The position numbers and the translations under genes are program-made. 64,000 nucleotides of DNA from Caminibacter mediatlanticus TB-2 (GTDB lineage Bacteria > Campylobacterota > Campylobacteria > Campylobacterales > Nautiliaceae), in NCBI RefSeq assembly GCF_005843985.1, contig NZ_CP040463.1, positions 856,001 to 920,000 on the forward strand. Direction: 5' to 3'. Position 1 is the stretch's first letter. Each line of letters opens with the position of its first letter. The notes beneath the pieces were generated by a model. That model ran no database searches. It worked only from the letters and a program-made list of their open reading frames with translations, and was not told the origin of the DNA. Positions 46,672-56,496 of this stretch are shown one piece after another.

Positions 46672-47492
46672 TGAAAATCAAAGAAGCTTTAAAACTAAAA
46701 AATGGAAGTTATATTTTAGAAAAACTGATAAATAAAGATAAAGCATGGCTTTTTTTAAATGATGAGTTAGAAGTACCAAGTGAGTTTTTTAAAATTTATG
46801 AAAAAGTAAAAAGAGGCTATCCTATTGAATATATTTTTAATGAAGTAGAGTTTTATGGGAAAAAATATTATGTTAAGGAAGGAGTTTTAATTCCAAGAGA
46901 TGATACGGAGGTAATTGTTGAAAGAGCTTTAAAATTATTGGATGAAGAGTTAAAAGTAAAAAGTAAAAAGTTTAAAATTAATGAGAAATTAAATGTCAAA
47001 AATGAAAAATTGGAAATTAACAATGAAAAATTAAAAATTGTTGATTGTTGCACTGGAAGTGGAGTTATTGCTATTACAATAAAACAATATTTTCCTGATA
47101 TTGAAGTGGTAGCTACTGATATTAGTGATAAAGCAATAGAAGTTGCTAAAAAAAATGCGAAGTTACATGATGTTGATATAAAATTTAAAAAATGTAATCT
47201 ATTTGATGAAAAAGGAGATATTTTAATATCTAATCCTCCTTATGTTGAAAACTCATATCCAAAGCCGAATGATTATGAACCAGATATTGCATTTTATGGA
47301 GGAGTTGATGGGCTTGATATTGTTAGAGAAATAATTTTAAGAGCTAAGAATTTAGAATATAAATATGCAATAATTGAAATAGGTTATAATCAAAAAGAGA
47401 ATTTAAGTAAGTTTTTAGAAGATAAAGTAAAAGAATATGAATTTTTTAAAGATTTAGCACGAAATATAAGAGGAGTTGAAATTAAATTTTAA
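46671..47492 (+). CDS. prmC: Peptide chain release factor N5-glutamine methyltransferase
   Basis: PrmC methylates the Gln of the GGQ motif in release factors RF1 and RF2. An N-terminal helical domain (residues 1-75) and [17 protein letters not shown] precede SAM motif I ([12 protein letters not shown]). The catalytic NPPY (SNPPYVENS) is intact. Between the two parts, residues about 97-123, lies a low-complexity Lys/Asn/Glu/Leu insertion of imperfect heptads absent from typical PrmC. It shares one base with the metallophosphoesterase gene stop and closes the operon begun by the M48 protease. Confidence 0.92.
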   Translation: MKIKEALKLKNGSYILEKLINKDKAWLFLNDELEVPSEFFKIYEKVKRGYPIEYIFNEVEFYGKKYYVKEGVLIPRDDTEVIVERALKLLDEELKVKSKKFKINEKLNVKNEKLEINNEKLKIVDCCTGSGVIAITIKQYFPDIEVVATDISDKAIEVAKKNAKLHDVDIKFKKCNLFDEKGDILISNPPYVENSYPKPNDYEPDIAFYGGVDGLDIVREIILRAKNLEYKYAIIEIGYNQKENLSKFLEDKVKEYEFFKDLARNIRGVEIKF

Positions 47493-48226
47493 TGATGTAA
47501 AATTTCGCTTAAAAATTTTTTAGCTCTATTTGTTTTAGGATTATTGAAAAATTCATTAGGAATATTTTCTTCAACTATTTCTCCATTATCCATAAATACA
47601 ATTCTATCTCCAACTTCTCTTGCAAATCCCATTTCATGAGTTACACAAACAATTGTGTAATTTTCTTTTGCAAGTTCTTTCATAACATCCAAAACTTCTC
47701 CTATCATTTCAGGGTCTAAGGCGCTTGTAGGTTCATCAAATAGGATGATTTTTGGTTTCATTGCTAATGTTCTTGCAATAGCTACTCTTTGTTTTTGACC
47801 TCCACTAAGTTCACTTGGATATTTATTTGCTTGATGAGGTATTTTTACTCTTTCAAGCAGTTGCATTGCTAATTTTTCAGCTTCTTTTTTAGGCATTTTT
47901 TTAACTTTAATTGGAGCTATGGTAATATTTTCTAAAATATTTAAATGAGGGAAAAGATTGAAATGTTGAAATACCATTCCAACTTCTTGTCTTAACTTAT
48001 TAATATTTGTTTTTTTATCATACAAATCTTTATTATCTACTATAATTTTTCCACTATCAATATCTTCGAGTCTATTTATACACCTTATAAGAGTAGATTT
48101 ACCACTACCACTTGGACCACAAATTACAACAACTTCTCCTTTATTGACATTAAAATTTATATTTTTAAGTGCATGATAATTGCCATAATATTTATTTATA
48201 TTTTGCATTTGAATAATAGGCTCCAT
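47489..48226 (-). CDS. Polar amino-acid ABC transporter ATPase (GlnQ-like)
   Basis: A 245-aa ABC ATPase of the polar amino-acid uptake class: Walker [11 protein letters not shown]-loop [11 protein letters not shown], signature [17 protein letters not shown], Walker [14 protein letters not shown] and switch His in CVTHEMGFA. The [11 protein letters not shown] segment is typical of GlnQ/ArtP. No permease or binding-protein gene lies beside it in this window, so it must work with subunits encoded elsewhere. It converges with prmC (ends overlap by four bases) and follows a small secreted protein gene on the same strand. Confidence 0.9.
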   Translation of the reverse strand: MEPIIQMQNINKYYGNYHALKNINFNVNKGEVVVICGPSGSGKSTLIRCINRLEDIDSGKIIVDNKDLYDKKTNINKLRQEVGMVFQHFNLFPHLNILENITIAPIKVKKMPKKEAEKLAMQLLERVKIPHQANKYPSELSGGQKQRVAIARTLAMKPKIILFDEPTSALDPEMIGEVLDVMKELAKENYTIVCVTHEMGFAREVGDRIVFMDNGEIVEENIPNEFFNNPKTNRAKKFLSEILHH

Positions 48227-48234
48227 TAATTCTC

Positions 48235-48510
48235 CTATTTCATTAATTGCTGATTTAGTTTAATATTTTGAGGATTAGTTTCAACACATTGCATTGCTGG
48301 GGCTGAGCGAGGGTCATCTCTAAAAATTACAACACAATGCATTCTTGGATATCCTTGTGTGTCAAATTCATAGACTCTTGGATTTATTCCTGCTGTTTCA
48401 ATAGTATAGCTTAGAGTGTTTACAGTTTTTTTAAACATTCCAACAATAGTGCTCCATTGAAAGGCAAAAATATTAGTTAAAAATATTGAAATAAAAAATA
48501 ATTTTTTCAT
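48235..48510 (-). CDS. Small exported hypothetical protein, 91 aa
   Basis: Residues 1-16 are a signal peptide ([16 protein letters not shown]). The mature protein has two Cys (MHCVV and MQCVE) that could form a disulfide in the periplasm, and a Pro/Arg-rich loop ([11 protein letters not shown]). No family is recognised. It lies eight bases upstream of the GlnQ-like ATPase and eight downstream of the broken MFS gene, all on the minus strand. Confidence 0.6.
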   Translation of the reverse strand: MKKLFFISIFLTNIFAFQWSTIVGMFKKTVNTLSYTIETAGINPRVYEFDTQGYPRMHCVVIFRDDPRSAPAMQCVETNPQNIKLNQQLMK

Positions 48511-48518
48511 TTTGTTCC

Positions 48519-49656
48519 TTAAATTTTTAGTTTTCTTAAATTATATACAAAAATTAAAGATATTAATGTTAAAATTATAGTAACTTTAAACATTTTACTA
48601 AGTCCAAATTTTTGTGCAAATATCCCAGCAAAATAGATTGTAATTGAACTAATTCCAAAATTTATAGCCATATATATGCTATTTATAAAAGTAGGAGTAT
48701 TAGTTTTTATATCATGAACATAGGCTAAAATAATAGGAGAAGTTGTAAATACAAAAAATCCAAGTGGTGCTAAAAAAATAATATTACTTTGCCATAAGAA
48801 AAGAGCTAAAAAAATAGCAATTCCAATAGTTGTAATGTATAATGCATTGCTTCTTCCTATTTTATCTGAAATTCTACCAGCATAAAAAGCACCAAGAATC
48901 CCAAAAGCTTGAAAAATTCCAAAATAGATACTTGCCATTTCCACACTAAATCCCTTTTTTGTTAAAAATAGAGGTAAAAATAGACTTAAAGTATATTTTG
49001 AGGTATTATTTAAAAAAATGTAAAAAGCAATAATAGTAAAGAATTTTTTAACTCTTCTTAAAGTTGATTTTATATCTTTTATTTCTAATTTTTTTTGCTT
49101 TATATTTTGGAGTATAATCTTTAAGTTTATAATATAAAAAGATTGAAGAGAGTATACCAATAGGGGTTAATTTCCAAATACCTTCAAGTCCCCAAATAGA
49201 AATTACTCCTGCTGCAAGGATTGGACCAATAGTCCTTGCACTCTCTCCACCTACCATAAAATAACTCATTTCTTTGCCACTTTCATTGCCTGCGAATTCT
49301 TTGGTCATTGTAGGGGATGGAATATGAAAAAAAGCAGCACTAAGTCCTGCAATAAAGAGTAAAAACAAAGCAATATAAAATGATGAGGTTAAACTCAAAA
49401 GTCCCATAGAAATTGCAGTTATGCTTGGAGTTAAGATTACAAAATATTTTGCATTTGTTTTTTCAGCTAAAATTCCTAAAAATGGGTTAAATAGAGAAGG
49501 GGCTTTTCTTACAATATCAAGTAAACTTGCTTGTGTTAGAGTAATTCCAAGTTTATCAATTAAAAGTGGCAAAATCGGTGCAAGTAAAGATGAGAAAATA
49601 TCGTGTGTAAAATGTGCAAATGAGATTAATATTACTTTTGATTTATTAAATTTCAT
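48519..49656 (-). pseudogene. MFS permease interrupted by a frameshift in an A8 tract
   Basis: Two overlapping frames encode the two halves of one 12-helix major facilitator. The N-terminal half (49656 to about 49090) starts MKFNKSKVILISFAHFTHDI and carries the six first helices. The C-terminal half (about 49089 to 48519) resumes at LEIKDIKSTLRRVKKFF and holds helices 7-12. They join at a run of eight A on the coding strand (T-run 49089-49096). Seven A would restore one continuous protein of about 378 aa. The break may be a true mutation, a phase-variable or slippage site, or a sequencing error. The first half resembles the fosmidomycin-resistance-like MFS branch. Confidence 0.75.
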
Positions 49657-49681
49657 AATTCTCCTTATCTTTTAAATAAGA

Positions 49682-49687
49682 TATAAT
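49682..49687 (+). promoter_or_regulatory. -10 box upstream of mutS7
   Basis: TATAAT 20 bases before the mutS-like ATG in the divergent spacer with the MFS gene. Confidence 0.4.
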
Positions 49688-49707
49688 TATAAATAAAAAA
49701 GGCAAAT

Positions 49708-52449
49708 ATGGATATAAATAAATTACTCAATTCTAAAAAACTTTTAACAGAGGTATATTTTGAACTTCAAAAATATTATGATTCTATTTATCCAAATGCT
49801 GTTGTTTTAATGGAAGTTGGAACTTTTTTTGAGACATATGAAGCTGAGGGAGTTGGTAAAGCAAGAGAAATTGCAAATGTTTTAAATATTCAACTTACTA
49901 AAAAAAATAAATCTATAAATGAAATTAGCATAAAAAATCCACTAATGGCTGGATTTCCAACTCATGCCTTAGATAGATATTTACAAAAATTAATTGATGA
50001 AGATAGATATACTATTATTTTAATCAAACAAAAAGGTACTCCTCCAAAAGTAAAAAGATACTTAGCAGATATAATTTCTCCTGGTGTAAATCTTTTAAAA
50101 AATGATATTGAAAATTATGTAACAAGTATTATTATAGAAAAGTATAATGCATATCATATTGGTTATGCTACAATTGATGTAAATACAGGAAAAAGTTTTG
50201 TGTATGAAAGTTATTCTTCAAAAGAAGACCCAACTTATGCACTTGATGAGCTTTTTAGACTTCTTCAAACTTATAAATCAAGTGAGATTATTTTAACTTT
50301 AAGAGATGTTGAGTGTGATGAGGTTGTGAATTATCTCGAACTTAATGGAAAAAATATAATAATTAATAAAACAAGAATGAAAATTGATTATCAAAATGAA
50401 ATTTTTAAAAGAGTTTATAATATTCAAAGCTTACTAACTCCAATAGAGGTTATGAATTTAGAGAAATATCCCTTAATTACTGAATCACTTGGTATATTAC
50501 TTGAATTTATTATAGCGCATAATAAAGAGCTTTTAGAAAAAATAAAAGAACCAATTTTAATAGAAGATGAAAAATTTGTATATCTTGGAAATAATCCAAT
50601 AAAACAGCTTGAAATTGATAAAGTCTTAAAACTAATAGATAAAACAAAAACTCCAATGGGAAGAAGGTTAATAAAAGAGAGGCTTTATAATCCTATTTTT
50701 GATGAGGATGAGTTAAATAATAGATATAAAGCAGTTGAATATATGATTAAAAAATATAAAGAATTTAATTTAGATAATATTTATGATATTGAAAAACTTG
50801 ATAGAAAGATTAAAATAAAGAAACTTCATCCTTTTGAGGTTGGATTTTTATATGAATCTTTAAAATCAAGTAGTGAAATTTTTATAAAACTTCGAAAAAA
50901 AACAACTAAAATTGATAATTATATCTCTTATATTGAAGATATTTTTGAATTAGATAAATTAGGTTATAAGTTTGAAGATATAAAAGATACATTTTTTAAA
51001 GAAGGAGTTGATAAAGAGTTAGACGAACTTATAAAAGAGAAAAATTATTATACTAATGAGCTTATGAAGATAAAAAAAGCAATTGAGAATTTAGGAGATG
51101 TGAAAGTTGAAATTGGATTATTAGATAAAGAAGGGTACTATTTATCTCTTACAAAAAATAGATTTAATCTAATAAAAGAGAAATTTTTAAATACTTTTTT
51201 GGAAGTGGATAAAAAGACAATATTTTTTAAAGATTTTAAGATAAAAAGTTTAACAAATAGTGTAAAGATTACAGGAGATATAATTGATTATTTAAGTGAA
51301 AAAATATTAGCTTTAAATTCAAAAATAATTAGCCTAACTCAAAAAAAATACTTAGAAGTTTTAGAAGAGATGGATAAAAAATTTAACTTTTTAAATGAAC
51401 TTTCAAAAGAAATTGCAAAAATTGATGTTGCAATATCTTCTGCAAAAGTTGCTTTAAAATATAATTATTATAAGCCACAAATTTCTCAAAAAAAAGCAAA
51501 ATTTATTAACCTTAGACATCCGTTAATTGAAGTTAATGAAGAAAATGGGGTTTATATTCCAAATGATATAGATTTTAATGAGTATGATGGTATGCTTTTA
51601 TATGGAATTAATAGTTCAGGTAAAAGTAGTTTAATGAAAAGTGTTGGTATTGCTGTTTTTTTAGCACAAAGTGGTTTTTTTGTACCTGCTAAAATGGAAT
51701 TTAAGCCATATAAAGGTATTTTTACAAGAATTGAAGCAAAAGATAACTTGCAAAAAGGTCTCTCAACATTTGCAGTTGAGATGTTAGAGCTTAAAAATAT
51801 ATTCAATCGTGCAAATAAAGATAGTTTAGTGTTAGGTGATGAGATAGCACACGGGACTGAAACTCTTTCAGCTTTGAGTATTGTTGCAAGTGCTGTTATT
51901 AAATTAGCAAAAGAGAAAATTAATTTTGTATTTGCAACTCATCTTCATCAATTAATGAATTTAGATGAGATTAAAGAGTTAAAAAATGTAGTAGCAAAAC
52001 ATTTAGAAGTTTATTTTGATGGTGAAAAGCTTGTATATGATAGGAAATTAAAGAATGGGAGTGGAAGCAGTATATATGGGCTTGAATTTGCAAAGTCAAT
52101 TTATATGGATGAAGAGTTTTTAAAAAAAGCAGATGAGATTAGAAAAAAACTCTCAAAAGAGTATAGTGAGTTAGAACTCTTAATTAATAAAAAACGCTCT
52201 CGTTATAATAAAAAAGTTTTTGTTACAACTTGTACAATTTGTGGAGAAATTGTAGATGATGTCCATCATATAAAACCAAAAGAAGAAGCTAAAAATGGAT
52301 TTGTTGATGAGATAAGAGTTCATCATAAGTATAATTTAATTCCTTTATGTAAAAAGCATCATAAAATGGTTCATGAAGGAAAAATTAGAATTAATGGATT
52401 TATAACAACAAGTAAGGGAATTGAGCTTCATTATGAAATATTAGATTAG
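49708..52449 (+). CDS. MutS7-type mismatch recognition protein with C-terminal HNH nuclease
   Basis: A 913-aa MutS homologue. Domain I holds the mismatch-probing F-x-E motif (GTFFETYE, Phe40 and Glu42). Core and clamp helices fill the middle. The ATPase has Walker A GINSSGKSS (633-641) and Walker B LVLGDEIAHGTE. The C-terminus is an HNH-type zinc nuclease: C842-x2-C845, H853-H854 (DVHHIKP), and C881-x2-H884-H885. This architecture defines MutS7, found in some Campylobacterota, octocoral mitochondria and giant viruses, and proposed to do recognition and nicking in one protein. Canonical MutL is not seen nearby. Confidence 0.93.
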   Translation: MDINKLLNSKKLLTEVYFELQKYYDSIYPNAVVLMEVGTFFETYEAEGVGKAREIANVLNIQLTKKNKSINEISIKNPLMAGFPTHALDRYLQKLIDEDRYTIILIKQKGTPPKVKRYLADIISPGVNLLKNDIENYVTSIIIEKYNAYHIGYATIDVNTGKSFVYESYSSKEDPTYALDELFRLLQTYKSSEIILTLRDVECDEVVNYLELNGKNIIINKTRMKIDYQNEIFKRVYNIQSLLTPIEVMNLEKYPLITESLGILLEFIIAHNKELLEKIKEPILIEDEKFVYLGNNPIKQLEIDKVLKLIDKTKTPMGRRLIKERLYNPIFDEDELNNRYKAVEYMIKKYKEFNLDNIYDIEKLDRKIKIKKLHPFEVGFLYESLKSSSEIFIKLRKKTTKIDNYISYIEDIFELDKLGYKFEDIKDTFFKEGVDKELDELIKEKNYYTNELMKIKKAIENLGDVKVEIGLLDKEGYYLSLTKNRFNLIKEKFLNTFLEVDKKTIFFKDFKIKSLTNSVKITGDIIDYLSEKILALNSKIISLTQKKYLEVLEEMDKKFNFLNELSKEIAKIDVAISSAKVALKYNYYKPQISQKKAKFINLRHPLIEVNEENGVYIPNDIDFNEYDGMLLYGINSSGKSSLMKSVGIAVFLAQSGFFVPAKMEFKPYKGIFTRIEAKDNLQKGLSTFAVEMLELKNIFNRANKDSLVLGDEIAHGTETLSALSIVASAVIKLAKEKINFVFATHLHQLMNLDEIKELKNVVAKHLEVYFDGEKLVYDRKLKNGSGSSIYGLEFAKSIYMDEEFLKKADEIRKKLSKEYSELELLINKKRSRYNKKVFVTTCTICGEIVDDVHHIKPKEEAKNGFVDEIRVHHKYNLIPLCKKHHKMVHEGKIRINGFITTSKGIELHYEILD

Positions 52450-53060
52450 CTAAGAAGCAAATTTACAATATCAGGATTTATCAATTCTAATTTAAACGCA
52501 TTAGAAATTGGGCTATTTAAGATAGTATTAAAAGTTTCGAAATTTATAGGAGTAAAATTATAATTTTCATTAAATGGACTTAAATTACTTTCTAATACAC
52601 TTTTGATTAATTCTTCTTTTTCTAAAATAGATTTTTCAAAATTATCTAAATTTTCATAAGAAAATTTTGGTAGGTTTAGGTCTATTGTTTGATTATTAAT
52701 AGTTATTTTTTGATTAAATACATCAATATCATTAAAAGTAGTATTATTAATAATGTCATTAATTTCATTCTCAAAAGATTGAATAATTTCCTTAGTTGGG
52801 TTATTAATCTCTTTTAATGTATCTATTAAAGTGTAAATATTTTCTAATGATTTATATGCAGTTTGTAAGATACCTATATTTTGATTAAATTCATTTACTT
52901 GTGTAAAAAGTGGATTTCTTGTAAAAAGTAATGGTGAATAATTATCTAAAACTCCTAATGCTTCAAGGTTTTGTATATATGTACTATCAAAAGTAATAGG
53001 GGTTGTTGTATAATATGTTGGTAAAAATGTGATTGGTGGATAGTAGTTTGTAATAGTCAT
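52446..53060 (-). CDS. Flagellin-like small protein (hypothetical), 204 aa
   Basis: I place the start at the ATG at 53060 (MTITNYYPPI), with AAAAGG upstream. The central part (NEFNQNIGILQTAYKSLENI, then a Leu/Ile helix, then EINDIINNTTFNDIDVFNQ) follows the pattern of flagellin N-terminal D0/D1 helices: LQTA, an invariant-like Asn, and an NTTFN-G-type turn. It lacks the full flagellin length, and no signal peptide is present. It may be a flagellin-like exported protein or a decoy; no flagellar genes are adjacent. The end overlaps the mutS7 end by four bases; the gene diverges from mlaF. Confidence 0.5.
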   Translation of the reverse strand: MTITNYYPPITFLPTYYTTTPITFDSTYIQNLEALGVLDNYSPLLFTRNPLFTQVNEFNQNIGILQTAYKSLENIYTLIDTLKEINNPTKEIIQSFENEINDIINNTTFNDIDVFNQKITINNQTIDLNLPKFSYENLDNFEKSILEKEELIKSVLESNLSPFNENYNFTPINFETFNTILNSPISNAFKLELINPDIVNLLLS

Positions 53061-53138
53061 TTTTTTACCTTTTAAGGTATTATTAATAATATTATACAAC
53101 ATTTTTGGTAAAATGTGTAAAAAATTTTTAGGACTAAG

Positions 53139-53900
53139 ATGATAAAAATTAGACATCTTAAAAAAGTATTTGGAAAAAAAATAGTATTAAAAGATGTTAA
53201 TTTAGATATATATGATGGTAAAATTACTTATATTTTAGGAATGTCAGGACAAGGAAAATCAACTATAATTAAACATATAGTAGGTCTTTTGAAACCAACA
53301 AGTGGAGAGATATGGGTTGATGATGTAAATATAGCAAATGCAGATATTCAAACACTTTATAAAATTAGAAAAAAAGTTGGATTTACTTTTCAAGAAGGTG
53401 CACTTTTTGATAGTATGAATATTTTTGATAATGTTGCTTTTCCTTTAAAAGAGCATACTAAACTTAGTAAAGAAGAGATAAAAAAAAGAGTATTTGAGAC
53501 ATTAGAAATGGTAGGACTTGATGCAAATAGAGTTGCATATCTTTATCCTCACGAACTAAGTGGAGGTATGAGAAAAAGAGCTGCTACTGCGAGGGCTATT
53601 ATTTTAAAACCAAAGTATGTTTTATATGATGAGCCAACGAGTGGGCTTGACCCGATTATTAGTGATAAAATAACAAGAATGATTATAGATTTAAACAAAA
53701 ATCATAATATGACAAGTGTAGTAATTTCACATGATTTAAAAGAGACTTTTAAAAGTGCTGATTATATAGCAATGCTATATCAAGGAGAAATTATAGAGTT
53801 TGGAAGTGTAGAAGAATTTAAAAATTCAAAAAATCCAATAGTCCAAGCATTTATTAGAGGTGATAGTGAAATTTATGAAAAAATTGCAGAGGGAGTGTAA
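53139..53900 (+). CDS. MlaF-like ABC transporter ATPase
   Basis: A 253-aa ABC ATPase: Walker A GMSGQGKST, Q-loop TFQEGALFDSMNIFDNVAFPL (the GALFDS segment is characteristic of MlaF/Mkl), signature ELSGGMRKRAATARAI, Walker B VLYDEPTSGLDPI and VISHD. MlaF works with the MlaE permease and an MCE protein in lipid trafficking between membranes. Here neither is adjacent; instead a HlyD-like adaptor follows directly. It could power lipid transport with subunits elsewhere or form a different export complex. Confidence 0.88.
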   Translation: MIKIRHLKKVFGKKIVLKDVNLDIYDGKITYILGMSGQGKSTIIKHIVGLLKPTSGEIWVDDVNIANADIQTLYKIRKKVGFTFQEGALFDSMNIFDNVAFPLKEHTKLSKEEIKKRVFETLEMVGLDANRVAYLYPHELSGGMRKRAATARAIILKPKYVLYDEPTSGLDPIISDKITRMIIDLNKNHNMTSVVISHDLKETFKSADYIAMLYQGEIIEFGSVEEFKNSKNPIVQAFIRGDSEIYEKIAEGV

Positions 53901-54629
53901 ATGAAAAAAGTTTTATTTTTTGTTGTAGCAATGTATTTATTTGCTTTTGATGGAAAAGTTGAACCCTTTATGGAGTATGATATTAAATCAGCAGTAAGTG
54001 GAGAAGTCGTTTTTGCAAATAAAAATTTAGAAGCCAAAAATTTAAAAAATCAGATAATAATTAAAGTTGATGATTATCAAGATAAAATAAATTTAGAAAA
54101 TTTAAAGATAAATGCTAATTTACTAAAACAGCAAATTAAAAATCAAGAAGAAATTGTTAAGAGAAAAAAAGATATATATGAAAAATATAAAAACTTAAAA
54201 ACAAAGTCACAAACTGAGAAAGATTTGAAGTTTTTTGATTATATTGGAAGTTATAATCAACTTTTATCATTAAAAACGCAATATGAAAATACATTAGCTA
54301 ATATCAAAAAACTTCAAGACACAATCAATAAAAAATCAATTAAGGTAAGCGGATATCTTTATAAACTTTTTACACAAAAAGGTGATTATTTAGCCCCTGG
54401 AAAGTTAGTAGCAAAAGTATATGATGTTTCTAAACAAAAAATCGATATTTATGTCCCAATTGATTTTAAATTTGATAGAAAAGATGTATATATAAATGGT
54501 AAAAAAAGTAATTTTAAAATATATAAAAAATGGAAAGTTACAGATGAAAATTATGTAACAAGTTATAAGGTTGAATTAGTTGGCAATGGATTAAAATTTG
54601 GAGATATTGTAAAAGTTGATTTAAAATAA
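53901..54629 (+). CDS. HlyD-like periplasmic adaptor protein
   Basis: A 242-aa exported protein with signal peptide MKKVLFFVVAMYLFA. Residues 25-60 form half a biotinyl-lipoyl-like domain (YDIKSAVSGEVVFAN). A helical hairpin of about 90 residues follows (residues 65-145), then the second half of the lipoyl domain (IKVSGYLYKLFTQKGDYLAPGKLVAKVYD) and a beta-barrel end. This is the membrane-fusion or adaptor fold used by RND, MacA and ABC exporters. It starts directly after the mlaF-like stop, suggesting a joint complex. Confidence 0.8.
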   Translation: MKKVLFFVVAMYLFAFDGKVEPFMEYDIKSAVSGEVVFANKNLEAKNLKNQIIIKVDDYQDKINLENLKINANLLKQQIKNQEEIVKRKKDIYEKYKNLKTKSQTEKDLKFFDYIGSYNQLLSLKTQYENTLANIKKLQDTINKKSIKVSGYLYKLFTQKGDYLAPGKLVAKVYDVSKQKIDIYVPIDFKFDRKDVYINGKKSNFKIYKKWKVTDENYVTSYKVELVGNGLKFGDIVKVDLK

Positions 54630-54884
54630 AGAAGGAGTTGAGTCTTCTTCTTTATAATAGTAATATTCTTTAATAAATTCTCCAATCTCTTCTATATTTA
54701 AAAAGTCTGGATATTCAATTTCAATTCCAAAGCTTGTATAAAATATTGCTTTATCACCTCTAATTTCTTCAAACTCTAAAATTTCATCACCGCTTAATAT
54801 TTTATCTCCCTTTTTTAGTTCATATACTTTCAAGATAAGCCTTTGTGATGGAGTTAAAAAAATTATATCATTAAAAAATGACAT
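54621..54884 (-). CDS. Conserved-looking hypothetical protein, 87 aa
   Basis: A small acidic cytosolic protein, mostly beta (ILSGDEILEFEEIRGDKAIFYTSFGIEIEYP) with a C-terminal helix and a Tyr-rich end (FIKEYYYYKEED). No catalytic motif or known family is recognised. It sits 22 bases downstream of dapE on the same strand, probably in the same transcript, and converges with the HlyD-like gene with a nine-base overlap. Confidence 0.6.
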   Translation of the reverse strand: MSFFNDIIFLTPSQRLILKVYELKKGDKILSGDEILEFEEIRGDKAIFYTSFGIEIEYPDFLNIEEIGEFIKEYYYYKEEDSTPSLF

Positions 54885-54906
54885 TTAAAAATAAAATAAC
54901 AATTTG

Positions 54907-56004
54907 TTAACTCCAATTTTCAATAACCTCTTTAAAAATATGTGAAAGTTTAATTACCTCATCTTTATGAACTCTCTCATTTGGGGCATGTATTGTGTCG
55001 TTTTTTACACCAAATTCAACAACCTTAACCCCATATTTAGCGAAAAACCTTGCATCACTTGTTCCACCAGCAGTAGAATGTTTGGGAATAAGTCCTATCT
55101 CTTTTTGTATAGCACTATCTAAGTTTTTCACAACTTTACTATCTGGATTTGTGATAAATGGTTCTGCGCTTTGTTTTAGTTCAAGCGTATAATTCATATC
55201 TTTAAAATGTTTATGTATGAATTCTTTTATTTTTTCTTTGTTAGTGTGAGTATTGTTTCTGACATTAAACATCATTTTAAGTTCACCTGGTGTAACATTT
55301 GTAACTTCCATCCCAGCTCTAATATCTGTTACAACAAATTTACTTGGAGCAAAATATTCATCACCACTATCTAAATCAACTCCTGCAATTTTATGTAAAA
55401 CTTGTGCAACTTTATGTATTGGGTTGATTGATTTTTCTGGATATGCAGCATGACCTTGTTTTCCAATTTTTTTAAGTACTCCATTGATTGAGCCTCTTCT
55501 TCCAATTTTAATAGCATCTCCAAACTTTTCTTCACAAGTTGGCTCAGCAACGATTGTATAATCTGGAATTAAATTTTTTTCTTTTAACTTTTCAAGCATA
55601 AATTTTGTTCCATATATTGCTTCACCTTCTTCATCACTTGTAATTAAAGCTGATAGAGTTCCTTTAAAATTTTTAGCATTTTTCATAGCCCATAAAAATG
55701 CAGCTAAGCCACTTTTCATATCTTGTGTACCTCTTGCATATATAAATCCATCTTTTTCTACTGGTGTAAATGGGTCAGTGTTCCAACCAACACCAGGAGG
55801 CACTACATCAATATGTCCTCCAAAGCATAGATGGTCTCCTTCGCTAAATTTTTTGTAAATAAATAAATTTTTAACACCTTCTTTTTGGGTTTCAATTACA
55901 TCAAAATCACTAAGATAATTTTTTATAAATTCCATTGCTCCATCATCATTTGGAGTTATAGATTTAAAACTCAATAATTTTTTAAATAAACTAATCACAT
56001 CCAC
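54907..56004 (-). CDS. dapE: Succinyl-diaminopimelate desuccinylase
   Basis: DapE hydrolyses N-succinyl-LL-diaminopimelate in lysine and peptidoglycan synthesis. The M20 metal ligands are visible in [10 protein letters not shown] (His and catalytic Asp), [13 protein letters not shown] (bridging Asp), [12 protein letters not shown] (catalytic Glu-Glu) and, near the C-terminus, the His of [21 protein letters not shown] segment leads into the dimer domain. The 365 aa are typical. The start is GTG with TAGGAG six bases upstream; the ATG one base earlier is out of frame. It overlaps the methyltransferase gene by 14 bases. Confidence 0.95.
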   Translation of the reverse strand: MDVISLFKKLLSFKSITPNDDGAMEFIKNYLSDFDVIETQKEGVKNLFIYKKFSEGDHLCFGGHIDVVPPGVGWNTDPFTPVEKDGFIYARGTQDMKSGLAAFLWAMKNAKNFKGTLSALITSDEEGEAIYGTKFMLEKLKEKNLIPDYTIVAEPTCEEKFGDAIKIGRRGSINGVLKKIGKQGHAAYPEKSINPIHKVAQVLHKIAGVDLDSGDEYFAPSKFVVTDIRAGMEVTNVTPGELKMMFNVRNNTHTNKEKIKEFIHKHFKDMNYTLELKQSAEPFITNPDSKVVKNLDSAIQKEIGLIPKHSTAGGTSDARFFAKYGVKVVEFGVKNDTIHAPNERVHKDEVIKLSHIFKEVIENWS

Positions 56005-56473
56005 ATTTTACTCCTACAAATTGAAATGGATTTTCGTTTAAGTGGATAATATCAAAACTTTTAAATATTTCAAAAAATTCATTCTTTGAAATTGAATATT
56101 TTGGAATTGTTTCAAAAATAAAATAACCATCTTTTTTTAAAGCATTAGCTGTTTGTTTTAATAAGTTTAAATTAAAATATTTAATTTTTATGATGACATC
56201 ATACTCATTTTGTGGTATAATATAATTATCTAAGTCTAAACAAAAGGTATTTATTTTAGGATGATTTATCTTAGAAATTGCAATATCAGAAATATCTATT
56301 AAATCAACAACATAGCCTTTTTTTACTAATTCATAAGCATTTCTACCAAGTCCTCCTGCTAAATCGAGGGCTTTTTTATTTATTGTGTTAGGGATATAAT
56401 TTAGAAGAGGTGATGGAGGTTTTAGTGTTAAAGTTTTATATTTTTCATTCCATTTTATTTTTTCTTTTAACAA
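55991..56473 (-). CDS. Class I SAM-dependent methyltransferase, short form
   Basis: A 160-aa Rossmann methyltransferase. SAM motif I is [20 protein letters not shown] (residues about 39-58), with the acidic motif II at [11 protein letters not shown]. The TehB-like short length and the [10 protein letters not shown] motif suggest a small-molecule or chalcogenite-type methyltransferase, but the substrate-binding end is diverged. It is first of a minus-strand run (methyltransferase, dapE, 87-aa protein) and diverges from the M20 amidohydrolase. Confidence 0.8.
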   Translation of the reverse strand: MLKEKIKWNEKYKTLTLKPPSPLLNYIPNTINKKALDLAGGLGRNAYELVKKGYVVDLIDISDIAISKINHPKINTFCLDLDNYIIPQNEYDVIIKIKYFNLNLLKQTANALKKDGYFIFETIPKYSISKNEFFEIFKSFDIIHLNENPFQFVGVKCGCD

Positions 56474-56496
56474 ATTAATCCTTTAAGGAGTTTTTT

